From assembly GCA_965117035.1 (NCBI GenBank), contig OZ220748.1:868001-932000 (forward strand): a stretch of 64,000 nucleotides of DNA, in the 5' to 3' direction. Origin of the DNA: CAZENU01 sp965117035 (GTDB taxonomy: Bacteria > Chloroflexota > Dehalococcoidia > Lucifugimonadales > CAZENU01). The position numbers were made by a program, and so were the translations under genes. Positions 16,309-25,700 of the stretch are shown here, piece after piece. The notes under the pieces are model-generated. The model was given only the letters and a program-made list of their open reading frames with translations. It did no database searches and had not been told where the DNA came from. The stretch's first letter is position 1. Every line of letters starts with the position of its first letter.

Positions 16309-17622
16309 ATGAACGACAACATGACGTCACGCAGCCGCCGTAAGCTCACCGCTCTGCTCTTCCCCGTCGTCGCCGCGCTCGCGCTGGCGGCCGCGGCCTG
16401 CGGAGGGGGCGATCCGCCGACTCCGACGCCCGCCGCCGCGAGCGCCGCGGAGGCGACCGCGCCCACGCCGGCGCCCGATCCGACGCCCGCGGTCGGCGCC
16501 GTGAGCGAGGAGCAGGAAGAGTTCGACCCGGCCCCGGAGATCGGGGGCATCGACTCCTGGATCAACACCGAGCCGCTCACCATGGCCGGACTCCGCGGGA
16601 AGGTCGTCCTGATCGACTTCTGGACCTACTCCTGCGTCAACTGCATCAGGACGCTGCCGTACCTCACTGAGTGGCACGCCAAGTACGCCGAGCGGGGCCT
16701 CGTGATCATCGGCGTTCACACCCCGGAGTTCGCCTTCGAGAGGGACCGCGACAACGTGCTCGCGGCCGTCGCGAGGCACGGCATCGAGTACCCTGTAGCC
16801 CAGGACAACCGCGACGTCACCTGGGACGCCTTCGGCAACATCTACTGGCCTGCCAAGTACCTGGTCGACGGCGAGGGCCTGATCCGCTACCGGCACTTCG
16901 GCGAGGGAGCGTACGCCGAAACCGAGCAGCAGATTCGCGACCTGCTGGCCGAGCTCGGCAGCGAGGTCGCCGGCATAGAGCCGGACATGTCCCCGGACCC
17001 GACGTTCGATCCGCGCGCCGTGAGCTGCTACCGCGGCGACAGCATGACCCGGGAGTTGTATGCGGGCCACGACCGCAACAACTCCGCCCTCTTCTCTCCC
17101 TCGGGGTCCTACATCCTGCAGCCAGGGGTATTCGGGCCTGTCGACGCGATCGTCGACTTCGAAGACCCGGGCAGGCACCAGAACCAGTACCTCTACGTCC
17201 AGGGGAGGTGGAAGGTCGGCTTCGAGAGCCTGGTGCACGCCCGGACGACCGAGAACTACGAGGACTACCTGGCCAACATCTTCCACGCCCGCAGTGTCAA
17301 CGTCGTCATGTCGAGCCAGAGCGGCGAGCCCTACAGCGTCAGGGTCACGATCGACGACCGGCCGCTGGACCCGGCCGAGGCAGGCGCCGACGTCGAGTGG
17401 GACGACGAGGGAAACAGCTTCGTCACCGTGCAGGAGTCGCGCCTCTACCGCGTCGTGCAGCTACCGGAGTTCACCCGCCAGGAACTGAACATCAGCTCCA
17501 ACTCGGACGACTTCACCGTGTTCGCCTACACCTTTGGCGCGTTCGCCACGGGCGAGGACGCCATCACCGCCGACTTCGAGCTGGAGTGCCCTCCGTCGCT
17601 GTTCATGCCCGGCGTCTCCTGA
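16309..17622 (+). CDS. Thioredoxin-fold lipoprotein (DipZ-like redoxin with extra C-terminal domain)
   Basis: 437 residues. Lipoprotein signal (A-A-A-A-C-G-G, Cys31), an Ala/Pro/Thr linker, then a redoxin domain with active site FWTYSCVNCIRT (Cys109 and Cys112) and a cis-Pro segment near YWPAKYLVD. The CVNC variant is typical of the DipZ/CcdA-associated redoxins. The C-terminal half (about 240-437, with an immunoglobulin-like core near SVRVTIDDRPLDP) resembles the domain found after the thioredoxin domain in DipZ proteins. It should reduce or transfer disulfides outside the membrane. The partner CcdA-like membrane domain is not in this protein or nearby. The start could also be Met5 at 16321. 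Confidence 0.85.
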   Translation: MNDNMTSRSRRKLTALLFPVVAALALAAAACGGGDPPTPTPAAASAAEATAPTPAPDPTPAVGAVSEEQEEFDPAPEIGGIDSWINTEPLTMAGLRGKVVLIDFWTYSCVNCIRTLPYLTEWHAKYAERGLVIIGVHTPEFAFERDRDNVLAAVARHGIEYPVAQDNRDVTWDAFGNIYWPAKYLVDGEGLIRYRHFGEGAYAETEQQIRDLLAELGSEVAGIEPDMSPDPTFDPRAVSCYRGDSMTRELYAGHDRNNSALFSPSGSYILQPGVFGPVDAIVDFEDPGRHQNQYLYVQGRWKVGFESLVHARTTENYEDYLANIFHARSVNVVMSSQSGEPYSVRVTIDDRPLDPAEAGADVEWDDEGNSFVTVQESRLYRVVQLPEFTRQELNISSNSDDFTVFAYTFGAFATGEDAITADFELECPPSLFMPGVS

Positions 17623-17635
17623 GCGACTTTGGCGC

Positions 17636-18761
17636 TCACGCCCCGCCGCGGCCGGCCTGGTAGCCGTACTGGACCTCGACCCGCCGGCCGGTGTCGGCCG
17701 ACTCGTAGGCGGCGTCGATGCTCTGGAGGACGTACAGCGCGTCCTCCACGGTCAGCACGCCCGGAGAGCCCGCCCGGACGTCGTCCACGAACCGCCTGAT
17801 CCAGTTGTGGAACCAGACGTGGAAGACGATGCTGGGGAGCGGCGGCAGGGTGTAGTTGATCGTCTTGTCGGGGGAGCCGCTCCACGCCTCCGTCGCGGAG
17901 ACGACCTCCAGCTTAGGCGCGAGCATGGGGGTCCAGTTCGCCTGGCCCTCGGTGCCCCGGAAGACGAGCGCGGTCCCACTCGGGGGCCGGGCGGGCCGAC
18001 ATGTAACCGCAGACCATGCTGCCGTAGCCACCGTTCTCGTACTCCAGCGCCAGCACCGACAGGTCCTCTATGCCCTCCTCCGCGTAGCCCAGCGGGCGGC
18101 CGTTTATCGCCTGGACCGACTTGATCTCGCAGCCCATCAGGTAGCGCATGCCGTCCAGCAGGTGGCAGCCGACGTAGTGGAGGTTGCCCCCGCCCTCGGT
18201 GTCCATCCGGTACGGCACGCCGCGCGGGTCGGCGCCGTGGGGACCGCCCACCTGTCCGATGACGAACCGGCCCTCGACGAACATCGGCTTGCCCATCGCC
18301 CCGTCGTCGATCAGCCGCCGCAGGTCCTGCATCGCCGGGTGGAACCGCACCGGGTAGGCCAGGAAGGTCGTCACCTCGTTGCGCTTGACCGCCCGGACCA
18401 CCTCCTTCAGCTCGTCCGACTTGCGGGCGAACTGCTTGTCGACGAGGAAGTGCTTGCCCGCGTTGGCGAGCTTCAGCAGCACCTCGGGGATGTCCCGCGG
18501 CACCAGGACGACGCACGCCAGGTCGAAGTCCTCCTTCGCGATCAGCTCGTCCACGTCGGAGTATACGTTGGCGTTCGGGTGGTGCTTCTTCGCCTCGTCC
18601 AGGTAGGACGAGTCGTACAGCTCGCAGTAGGCGACGACGTCCACGCCCTCCAGCCGGCGGAAGTCGTGGATCAGCCGAGGCTTCGAGTCGTCGAAGCTGC
18701 CGGCGTGGCCGACGCTCAGCCCGATGTGCACGGCCTTCAGTGGCTTCCCGTTCGCGCTCAT
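17636..18761 (-). pseudogene. Gfo/Idh/MocA family oxidoreductase interrupted by a frameshift
   Basis: The first about 260 codons (from 18761) encode a Rossmann-type Gfo/Idh protein: VHIGLSVGHAGSF, VVAYCELYD, then HFLVDKQFA in place of the usual EKP motif, and GGNLHYVGCHLLDGMRYLM with the catalytic-type His. The reading frame is then lost. The rest of the protein (PPSGTALVFRGTEGQANW... to the stop at 17636) continues in the next frame. The break falls in a run of five G at 17982-17986; removing one G restores a 374-residue protein. Either the gene is freshly inactivated or the run is miscounted in the assembly. It lies 34 nt after the MDR dehydrogenase gene and would be co-transcribed with it. 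Confidence 0.8.
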
Positions 18762-18795
18762 GGCTTTTCCTCTTGTTCGGACTCGTTGGCGCCGG

Positions 18796-19821
18796 TCAGT
18801 CCCGCCAGTCGAAGAATACCGCCATCCAGCCCCGCGGCGACCGGACGATCATCTCGAATATCTCGTCGGCCGCCTCGGGCCTCTCGACGTGCGTCACCAG
18901 GTGGTCCACGTCGAGCTCGCCGGACGCGATCATGCGCATGATCAGGTCGCGGTCGCCGCCCGTGGTCCACGGGTAGTACTTGTGGGAGTAGTCGTCGATG
19001 AGGTGCGAGCCCCTTACGTCTATCTCTCGCACCAGCAGGTTCCGCAGCCGCGTCTCCAGGACGCCGCGGGTGGCGCCCACGAGGACGACCTTGCCCGCGT
19101 AGGCGGCCGAGTCTATGCAGTCGGCGAGCGACTGCGCGCTCCAGTTGGCGTGGAAGACCGATTGCGCGCCGCGGCCGGTGATGTCCATGATCGCGTCGAC
19201 GGCGACGTCGGCGGAGAGGTCGACGGTGTGGGTAGCGCCGCTGGCCTCCGCGTACTCGAGGCGCTCGGGCTCCGGGTCGAGGGCTATGACAGGGTGGGCG
19301 CCCACGCGACGCGCCAGGGCGACGATGAGCTGGCCGACCACTCCGAGGCCGAAGACCGCCGACGACTCGCCCGGCCGGAGCTCCGCGCGGCGGATGGCGT
19401 GCAGCGCCACGTCGCCCAGCCGGCTGAAGCAGACCTGCTCGTCGGTCAACTCCGGGTCGGCGTGCTGCACCGGCCGCACGAGATCGTCCTGGTCCTCGCT
19501 CACCGCGTCGACGACGAGGTGGGAGGCGTGCCTGCCCAGCGCGAAGACGCGGTCGCCCTCCGCAAAGTCGGTCACGCCCTGCCCGACCGACTGCACGCGG
19601 CCGACCGCCGTATATCCGGGGGGCTTCTCCAGGTATCCGAGAGGCATGCTCGGGTCGGGGTCGACGGCGCCCCGGAAACGCCTGCGCTCGCTTCCCGCGC
19701 TGACCTGGCTGCGGCTGACCCGGACCAGCACCTGCCCGGGCCCGGGGTCCGGGACGTCGAACTCCTCGACGACGACCATCTGGCCGCCGATCACGGTCAG
19801 CCTTCTGCCGACCTCAGTCAC
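18796..19821 (-). CDS. Medium-chain (MDR) zinc-type alcohol dehydrogenase-like protein
   Basis: 341 residues. An N-terminal GroES-like domain (VSAGSERRRFRG, PPGYTAVGRVQSVGQG) is followed by a Rossmann domain (SSAVFGLGVVGQLIVALARR, VIALDPEPERLEYAE). It resembles the bacteriochlorophyllide/sorbitol-type MDR enzymes often encoded next to Gfo/Idh oxidoreductases, as here. The Cys and His of the usual catalytic-zinc motif are replaced (SAGSER instead of CGSD), so it may work without catalytic zinc. It is the first gene of a two-gene unit with the Gfo/Idh gene downstream. Substrate unknown, probably a sugar alcohol or sugar acid. Confidence 0.85.
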   Translation of the reverse strand: MTEVGRRLTVIGGQMVVVEEFDVPDPGPGQVLVRVSRSQVSAGSERRRFRGAVDPDPSMPLGYLEKPPGYTAVGRVQSVGQGVTDFAEGDRVFALGRHASHLVVDAVSEDQDDLVRPVQHADPELTDEQVCFSRLGDVALHAIRRAELRPGESSAVFGLGVVGQLIVALARRVGAHPVIALDPEPERLEYAEASGATHTVDLSADVAVDAIMDITGRGAQSVFHANWSAQSLADCIDSAAYAGKVVLVGATRGVLETRLRNLLVREIDVRGSHLIDDYSHKYYPWTTGGDRDLIMRMIASGELDVDHLVTHVERPEAADEIFEMIVRSPRGWMAVFFDWRD

Positions 19822-19888
19822 GGGGCTTCTCGATGAGCGGAGCGGCGCCTGAGCCGGGGCCGGCGGTGGCGTCCATCATGCGCCTGGC

Positions 19889-20026
19889 TCAGAGGGCTCG
19901 GCCCATGAGCCACGCCGCGGCGATCAGGCCGAGCAGCAGCAGAGCGAACAGCATCGCGTAGCCGAGAATGGCCCGCGGCCAGGTGTCGTGCCAGGACCTC
20001 GGCTCTTGCCACCATGGACGCTTCAT
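19889..20026 (-). CDS. Small single-pass membrane protein (45 aa)
   Basis: A 45-residue frame: a basic/aromatic N terminus (MKRPWWQEPRSWHDTW), one clean transmembrane helix of about 22 residues, then MGRAL. GAGGAG lies 3 nt before the ATG at 20026, slightly close but usable. It lies between tRNA-Cys and the MDR dehydrogenase, on the same strand as both. Small one-helix proteins of this kind are often missed; function unknown. Confidence 0.5.
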   Translation of the reverse strand: MKRPWWQEPRSWHDTWPRAILGYAMLFALLLLGLIAAAWLMGRAL

Positions 20027-20071
20027 CCGCTCCTCGCAGATCGTGGGGCCGTCACCGAGAGGGAGGTGTGG

Positions 20072-20145
20072 AGGCGACGGGCGGATTCGAACCGCCGAAT
20101 AGAGGTTTTGCAGACCTCCGCCTTAGTCCACTTGGCTACGTCGCC
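20072..20145 (-). tRNA. tRNA-Cys (anticodon GCA)
   Basis: A 74-nt cloverleaf. The acceptor pairs GGCGACG with CGTCGCC, the discriminator is U as expected for tRNA-Cys, the anticodon loop CTGCAAA reads GCA on a GAGGT/ACCTC stem, and the T arm is GGTTCGAATCC. The 3' CCA is not fully encoded. Confidence 0.93.
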
Positions 20146-20253
20146 CCGTCCCTACATACTAGCGCCAGCACGCTGCGCCGGCAAGTACGACGGGCCCCCC
20201 AGATTCCCCACCTCCACATTCAATTTCATATCTACCAGCCATCACCCTCGTAG

Positions 20254-21957
20254 GGGCGGGTTTCCGGAGCCTGTTTCATAAGTCGTGGGTATTGGAGATA
20301 GGGTATCTTGGTCGAGAGTCACACCGTCAATTGGAGGTAGGCGAGTATGGCGCATCGACCACTCAACCGTGAACAGATGTGGATTCTGCCTCCGAGTCTC
20401 GACGAGTTGCTGGAGGCCGGTCATCCTGCCCGATTCGTGGCTGAGTTCGTCGATGCTCTGGACGGCGATGACTGGGCTGGTATCGGGGTTGATAGAGAGG
20501 GTGACCCGATGGGAGCTCCGTCCTACCATCCCCGTGCGCTGTTGGGCGTGTGGCTTTACGGCTTCATGACCGGAGTGCGATCGAGCCGCAAGCTGGAGGC
20601 GGCGTGCCGCGACCAGATACCGTACTTGTGGATGACGGGCTGCCAGCGGCCGGACCACGTCACATTGTGGCGCTTTTACCGTTCCCATAGGGATGGCATG
20701 AGGAAGCTTCTCAAGCGGACGGTGCAGACGGCTGTCACGATGGATTTGGTGGAGTTGGCAGTGCAGGCGGTGGACGGCACGAAGGTCGGTGCGAACGTGT
20801 CAAAGGCCCGGACCTACGACGCCGACGGGTTGCGCCGACTGCGGGAGCGGTTGAACCAAGCGATAGCCGACTTGGAAGCACAGAACGAGGCGGGCGATGA
20901 GCCGTCTAGAGGGCATCTGCCGGAGGCGTTGCACGACCGCAAATTCTTGCGTGATAGGGTGCGCGAGACGGTATCGAGGCTTGATGGGCGGGACGGTCAA
21001 AAGCTCATCAACCTGACCGATCATGACGCCCGAATGATGAACACTCGCCAGGGTATCGCGATGGCATACAACGCCCAGGCGATGGTCTCTCCGGTAATGG
21101 GTGAAGGGAAGGTGTCCGGCATGCTGATCACGGCTGCCGAGGTGGTGGCCGACACGACCGACCAGTCGCAACTGGGTCCAATGATGGAGCAGGCGGAGGA
21201 GACGTCAGGTCACAGATCGGAGACGACTTTGGCCGATGCGGGGTATCACTCAGGGAGCAATCTGCAGGAGTGCGCCCGGAGGGGCCAACAGGTGATCATG
21301 CCGGAGTCGCAGGACCGGGCTCTGGAGAGCCCGTATCACAAGGACCGCTTCACCTACGACGAGGCGAGCGACAGCTACCGATGCCCGGAGGGTTACACGC
21401 TGCGCTTTGCCGGCGTCAGGCGAGGCCGCCGCACCATTGTGCGCGTTTACCGCTCCTCCGCGGCCGTGTGCCGGGCCTGTCCGGCCTTCGGGGTCTGTAC
21501 GAAGAACGAGCGCCATGGCCGCTCTCTGGAGATAAGCCCCCATGATGCAGACCTGCGCCGCCACCGCGCCTGGATGTCCACGGAAGAAGCCAAAGAGGCG
21601 TACAGGCAAAGAAAACAACTGGTCGAGCCGGTCTTCGGGATCATCAAAGAGCAACAGCAGGCCCAGCGGTTCCTGCTACGCGGCTTACCCAACGTGGTGG
21701 CTGAGTGGACTCTGCTAGCCACGGCCTTCAACCTGCGCACCCTGTGGAGGGCGTGGCGAGCCACGGGGGCGTGGAATCGGAGTCTAGCTGCCGTTTCGAG
21801 CGCGCATTCAGCCTATCGGGCGGCCCGGATGGTGATCATGGCCGCTTCGGGCGCCTCGCTGCGAACCATGAGGCTCCGCACACAGCCGGCATGACCAAAC
21901 TGGAAACCCCACCGTCAAATACATGCCACATTTGAAACAGGCTCTGGAAACCCGCCC
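20254..21957 (+). mobile_element. IS1182-family insertion sequence
   Basis: The transposase gene (20347-21894) is flanked by 25-bp inverted repeats with one mismatch: GGGCGGGTTTCCGGAGCCTG... at 20254-20278 and its complement at 21933-21957. The outer GGGCGGGTTTC...GAAACCCGCCC part resembles a common intergenic palindrome, so the true IS ends are probably inside it near 20265 and 21946. No unambiguous target duplication can be called. It lies between tRNA-Cys and tRNA-Leu. Confidence 0.85.
20347..21894 (+). CDS. IS1182-family DDE transposase
   Basis: 515 residues and apparently intact. The N-terminal DUF772-like domain (ARFVAEFVDALD, then LWMTGCQRPDHVTLWRFYR) is typical of IS1182 transposases. 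The catalytic acidic residues are recognisable in VDGTKVGANVSKA (first Asp), TLADAGYHSG (second Asp) and KQLVEPVFGIIKEQ (Glu). A zinc-ribbon-like cluster (CRACPAFGVC) lies near residue 380. It is slightly AT-richer than its surroundings. With both inverted repeats present the element may still be mobile. Confidence 0.93.
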   Translation: MAHRPLNREQMWILPPSLDELLEAGHPARFVAEFVDALDGDDWAGIGVDREGDPMGAPSYHPRALLGVWLYGFMTGVRSSRKLEAACRDQIPYLWMTGCQRPDHVTLWRFYRSHRDGMRKLLKRTVQTAVTMDLVELAVQAVDGTKVGANVSKARTYDADGLRRLRERLNQAIADLEAQNEAGDEPSRGHLPEALHDRKFLRDRVRETVSRLDGRDGQKLINLTDHDARMMNTRQGIAMAYNAQAMVSPVMGEGKVSGMLITAAEVVADTTDQSQLGPMMEQAEETSGHRSETTLADAGYHSGSNLQECARRGQQVIMPESQDRALESPYHKDRFTYDEASDSYRCPEGYTLRFAGVRRGRRTIVRVYRSSAAVCRACPAFGVCTKNERHGRSLEISPHDADLRRHRAWMSTEEAKEAYRQRKQLVEPVFGIIKEQQQAQRFLLRGLPNVVAEWTLLATAFNLRTLWRAWRATGAWNRSLAAVSSAHSAYRAARMVIMAASGASLRTMRLRTQPA

Positions 21958-22079
21958 TGGCCCTGCAATACGGCGCCCTTACCATTTAGGTGGGGGGATT
22001 TGGGGCCCTTCGGGCGAGCGGCTCACGCGGCGGCGGACCGCGCTCGTGCGGAGGCCACCGGCGCGTCGGTGCGGGGGGA

Positions 22080-22167
22080 TGGTGCCGAGGAGGAGACTCG
22101 AACTCCTACAGCCTTAACGGCCACAGCGCCCTCAACGCTGCGTGTCTACCAATTCCACCACCTCGGC
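22080..22167 (-). tRNA. tRNA-Leu (anticodon GAG), 3' CCA encoded
   Basis: An 85-nt class II tRNA plus an encoded CCA (complement of 22080-22082). The acceptor pairs GCCGAGG with CCTCGGC, the anticodon stem is CAGCG/CGCTG with loop TTGAGGG reading GAG, the variable arm is long and the T arm is GAGTTCGAGTCTC. It lies between the IS1182 element and a MITE-like element at the edge of an accessory region. Confidence 0.93.
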
Positions 22168-22239
22168 ACGGGGCAGATCGGCACCTACGATCATAGCCAA
22201 GCGGCGGGCGGGATGTCCATAGCTCATGCGGCGCGGCAA

Positions 22240-22411
22240 CTGTTCAGAGAAAGTGAGGCGGAACGTCTGAACTGTGATTCGTGGGATTCTGATGATGGGG
22301 ATGATTCGGTGCTGAGCCTCGCCCGCTCTTCATGGCGGCCCCTCGATACACCCCGACGAAGCGTCGGGGCATTCGGGGCGAACGGGCCAGGTGCCCGTCA
22401 ACTCTGAACAG
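22240..22411 (-). mobile_element. MITE-like element, 172-bp class, copy 2
   Basis: A 172-bp non-coding element with 10-bp perfect terminal inverted repeats CTGTTCAGAG / CTCTGAACAG; with flanking bases the match extends to 14 bp (GCAACTGTTCAGAG). It is colinear, in reverse complement, with the 172-bp element at 27358-27529 and shares its central hairpin. It lies just past tRNA-Leu and next to the MazF-like pseudogene. Confidence 0.8.
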
Positions 22412-22430
22412 TTGCGCGGGGCACCGGCCG

Positions 22431-22744
22431 TCAGAACAGGCTGCGGACGGCGGCCGCGATCTCGGCGTGCTTGGCGGCGGAGAGCTGGCCGATGGTGTGT
22501 CGGAATACGCGCTCGTTCACCGTGTAGAGCCGATCTGGCCTCACCCAGCTACGACGCCTGAGTCTACCCCTGCTCATGTCGCTCGTCGCAATGGGGATGT
22601 GCCTGACCCCGCAGGCGACCTGCTCGTGATCTGGCAGAGCACCCAGTCCTGCGTTCCCACGTCCGCGACGACCACGGCGGGCCGGACCTTGATCTCGGAC
22701 AGGTCCGTGAAGGGCAATGGCGCGAGGACTACATCTCCAACCAT
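22431..22744 (-). pseudogene. MazF/PemK-like toxin with a frameshift
   Basis: From the ATG at 22744 the frame reads MVGDVVLAPLPFTDLSEIKV, then RPAVVVADVGTQDWVLCQIT, the typical start of a MazF-type endoribonuclease. After about 45 codons the frame fails. The normal C-terminal half (VRHIPIATSDMSRGRLRRRS, WVRPDRLYTVNE and so on, to the stop at 22431) continues in another frame. Adding one base to the CCCC run at 22607-22610 restores about 104 residues. The start overlaps the last 16 bases of the restriction-modification gene, so the two are translationally coupled. No antitoxin gene is seen beside it. Either a dead toxin or a homopolymer error. Confidence 0.75.
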
Positions 22745-25700
22745 TGCTTCAGCCACTCCTCGTCCTCGGGCTCCCGGAACATCGCCTCCACGCCCATCAT
22801 CGACCACTCGTGCTTGTCGCGGTCTCCGAACACGACGAGGTAGCCGTCCTCCCAGTAGGCCATGCCGTCGACGATCTCCATCGTGCTGACGCTGACGGCG
22901 CAGACGCGCGTCAGGAGGTCGATCACGCGCTCCTTGTGGTCGGCGAAGCGGTAGGTGTCGAAGCGCGCGCGGATGGTGGGGTCGCGCGGCTTCTTCTCCT
23001 TGTACTGGTCGAGCACCCACTCGAGGGCGGAGCGGTTGCCGAGGCGGTAGCGCCAGGCATCGGGCGGGACACCGGTCAGGCTCGTCTGGTCGTCGAGGAC
23101 GATGATGCCGCGCTCCTTGTCGGCGCGTAGCCGGGCGCGGGGCGGATCGTCCTCGGGCTCACCCTCACCCCGACCCTCTCCCGTCGAGGGAGAGGGGGAA
23201 GAACGCCGGCCCTTCCCTGTGGCGGGGGAAGACGGGGCGCGGCCGGTGGCGGCGTAGCCGGTGGCGGACGTCTCCCGGATGGACGATGAGCGGGCGGGCG
23301 GCGACTTCTCGACGCGCTCCAGCGGGTACGGGTCGACCGACTCGAAGCCGATGTGGAGGTCGAGGAGCTGCTGGCCCATGCGCGCCCAGATGTCGAACTC
23401 GTGGTAGAGGGGCAGGCGCGGGAACTCGCGCAGCAGGTCGCTGGCGTAGTCGTAGCGGTACACCGGGTCGTGGAGCACGGCGTAGGTGTAGGCGAAGATG
23501 TCCTCGGCGCCGATGCCGTCCGGGTATTTCTCCGTAAAGTCGTCGCCCCACTCCTCCCGGTAGTGGTCGTTGATGCGGCGGATGCCCCACTCCGTGATGT
23601 TGCTGACGCGCTCACCCTCGGGCATGTAGCGGTACAGGGGGAGACATTGGGTCTTTTCGAGGGAGTCCAACGAACATAGAAAAGAAGTCGCCAGAGCAGT
23701 AAACGGTTTCTGAGAGGCGATGCCGGAGAAGCAGATTGCTCGATTGGGCTGCGCCAAGTCGTCGCCATACACACTGTAGTGCTTGTTCGTGAGGACATCG
23801 TTCATTGTGAAGTCGGCGAAGTGACGCTTTGTTACGAAAGGGCGGTAGAGCGTTTGGATGAGGTTTGCCTCGTTGTAGACTATCCGCCTGCCGCGTCGGA
23901 ACTCATTGCGCAGATCCCGACTCCACTTGATGACGGGATCGTACGACGTGTTCTCGTCGTCCAAGTACTCGTTGTATGTGTCGGCGAAAAACAATGCCTT
24001 GTCTCGGAGACTGTGTACGTCAAAGTCATAGACCCCTTCGTCACGATTGGTACTTACGCCAAGGGAGAACAGCCCGAATACCGCCCCTCCAGCTCCGCTA
24101 TCCTCGACTAATTCGGTCTCCCCATTTGCAAGGGGCATGAGTTTCTCGAAGTCTGGGTTAGATTGGTCGAGCCAGTTTCCTTTCTGGTCCGGCGTGACTT
24201 CGTCGAAAGCGATCTGATCCAGTCTCGCACCGCGCAGAAAAGCCAGAGTGTCGAAAGCGAGTTCGGCGTCCTTGCGTCGGGTGTAGTTGATGTCGCACTT
24301 CCCGAGGTTGGCTTTGTCGCGGACGAAGAACCCGATGGCGACCCCGGTCTGGATGCCGAAGACGTTGTGTGTAGTGCCCGAGATCTTGGGGTTGCGGCGA
24401 ACGTCCGAGCCGAGGTCGAGGACGTAGATGTGGGTGAATTCCTTCGACGCCATCTTCCTGAAGCCGTCGTCCTGCCGCGCGTCCACGTACGCCCGGTTGG
24501 TGACGAACGCGATGATCCCGTCATCGGCCAGCCGGTCGGACGCCCAGCGGATGAAGCGCTTGTACATGTCGTACTGCTTGGTCTTCGTCGCATCGCTCTC
24601 GGCGACGTAGGTCTCGCTGATGCGGCGGTCTACCTCCGGATAGACGACGTTGGGATTGAATTCGTTGAAGTTGCGCTGGTTGGCGTTGTATGGCGGGTTG
24701 CCGATGATGACGCTGATGGTCTTCTCGTTCTGCTCCTGGACGCGAATCCAGTTCTCGGTGGACAGACCGCCGAGGTTGAAGGTGGACTGCCGCGCGGTGA
24801 CGGTGACTTCGCCCTCCCGAGCCGCTTCCGCCCTCTGCTGCTGCCAGCCGAGGTTGTCCAGCGTGTCGACGAAGCACAGGTTCGGGAACTGCAGAAAGCG
24901 CCCCGTCCGCTCTTTGTACGTGTACTCGATGTTCAGGTTGGCGATGTAGTACGGCAGGATCGCCACCTCGTTGGCGTGTATCTCGTTGAGGTACTTGTAC
25001 TCCAGCCGGTCGAGGGGCAGGTAGTCGATCAGGCTGGTGACGAATGTGCCGGTGCCGGTCGCCGGGTCGAGAATCTGGACGTTGTCGTCGGCGAGGCCGC
25101 GTCCGAAGTGCTTTTGGAGCAGGTGGTCGGCGCCGCGGACCATGAAGTCGACCACCTCGTTGGGGGTGTAGACGACGCCGAGCCTGTCGGCGGCCGCCGG
25201 GTTGTAGGCCTTGTAGAAGTCCTCGTAGATGGCCTTGAGAAAGCCCTGCTTCTCCCCGTAGTCGGCTATGTCGTCCGCCGCTCTGCCGATGGCGCCGTAG
25301 TAGGTGCGGAGCCGGTCTATGGCCTGGCGGCGCACGTCGCCGGTGAAGAAGGTCTGCTCCAGCACGTCGAGCCGCTGGGCGATGTCGTTCTCGCGGTGGA
25401 ACTGGTCCTCGGCGAAGACGCGCAGGAAGATGTCCTTGGTCAGGATGTGCTGCAGCAGCATCTCGCGCACGTCGTCGGCCGACACGTCGGGGCTGATCGA
25501 CTGCCTGCACAGCTCCAGGAAACCGGCGGCGGCGGCCACGTAGTCCCGGTTCTCCGCCCCGGCCTCCTCGACGGCCTCCCGCAGGTTCTCCAGCACGGCG
25601 GGCAGGTCGGCCTTGAACTGCTCCTGCGCGTCCCGGAACTCCTCGATCTGCGGAAGCTCGTAGTCGAGGAAGCGGCGGATGAGGCGGTGGAGGTCGCCGG

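Noticed and set aside
22334..22392. Hairpin CCCCGACGAAGCGTCGGGG as an intrinsic terminator
   Set aside because: It recurs as the core of the MITE-like elements, has no U run, and does not sit after a gene consistently.
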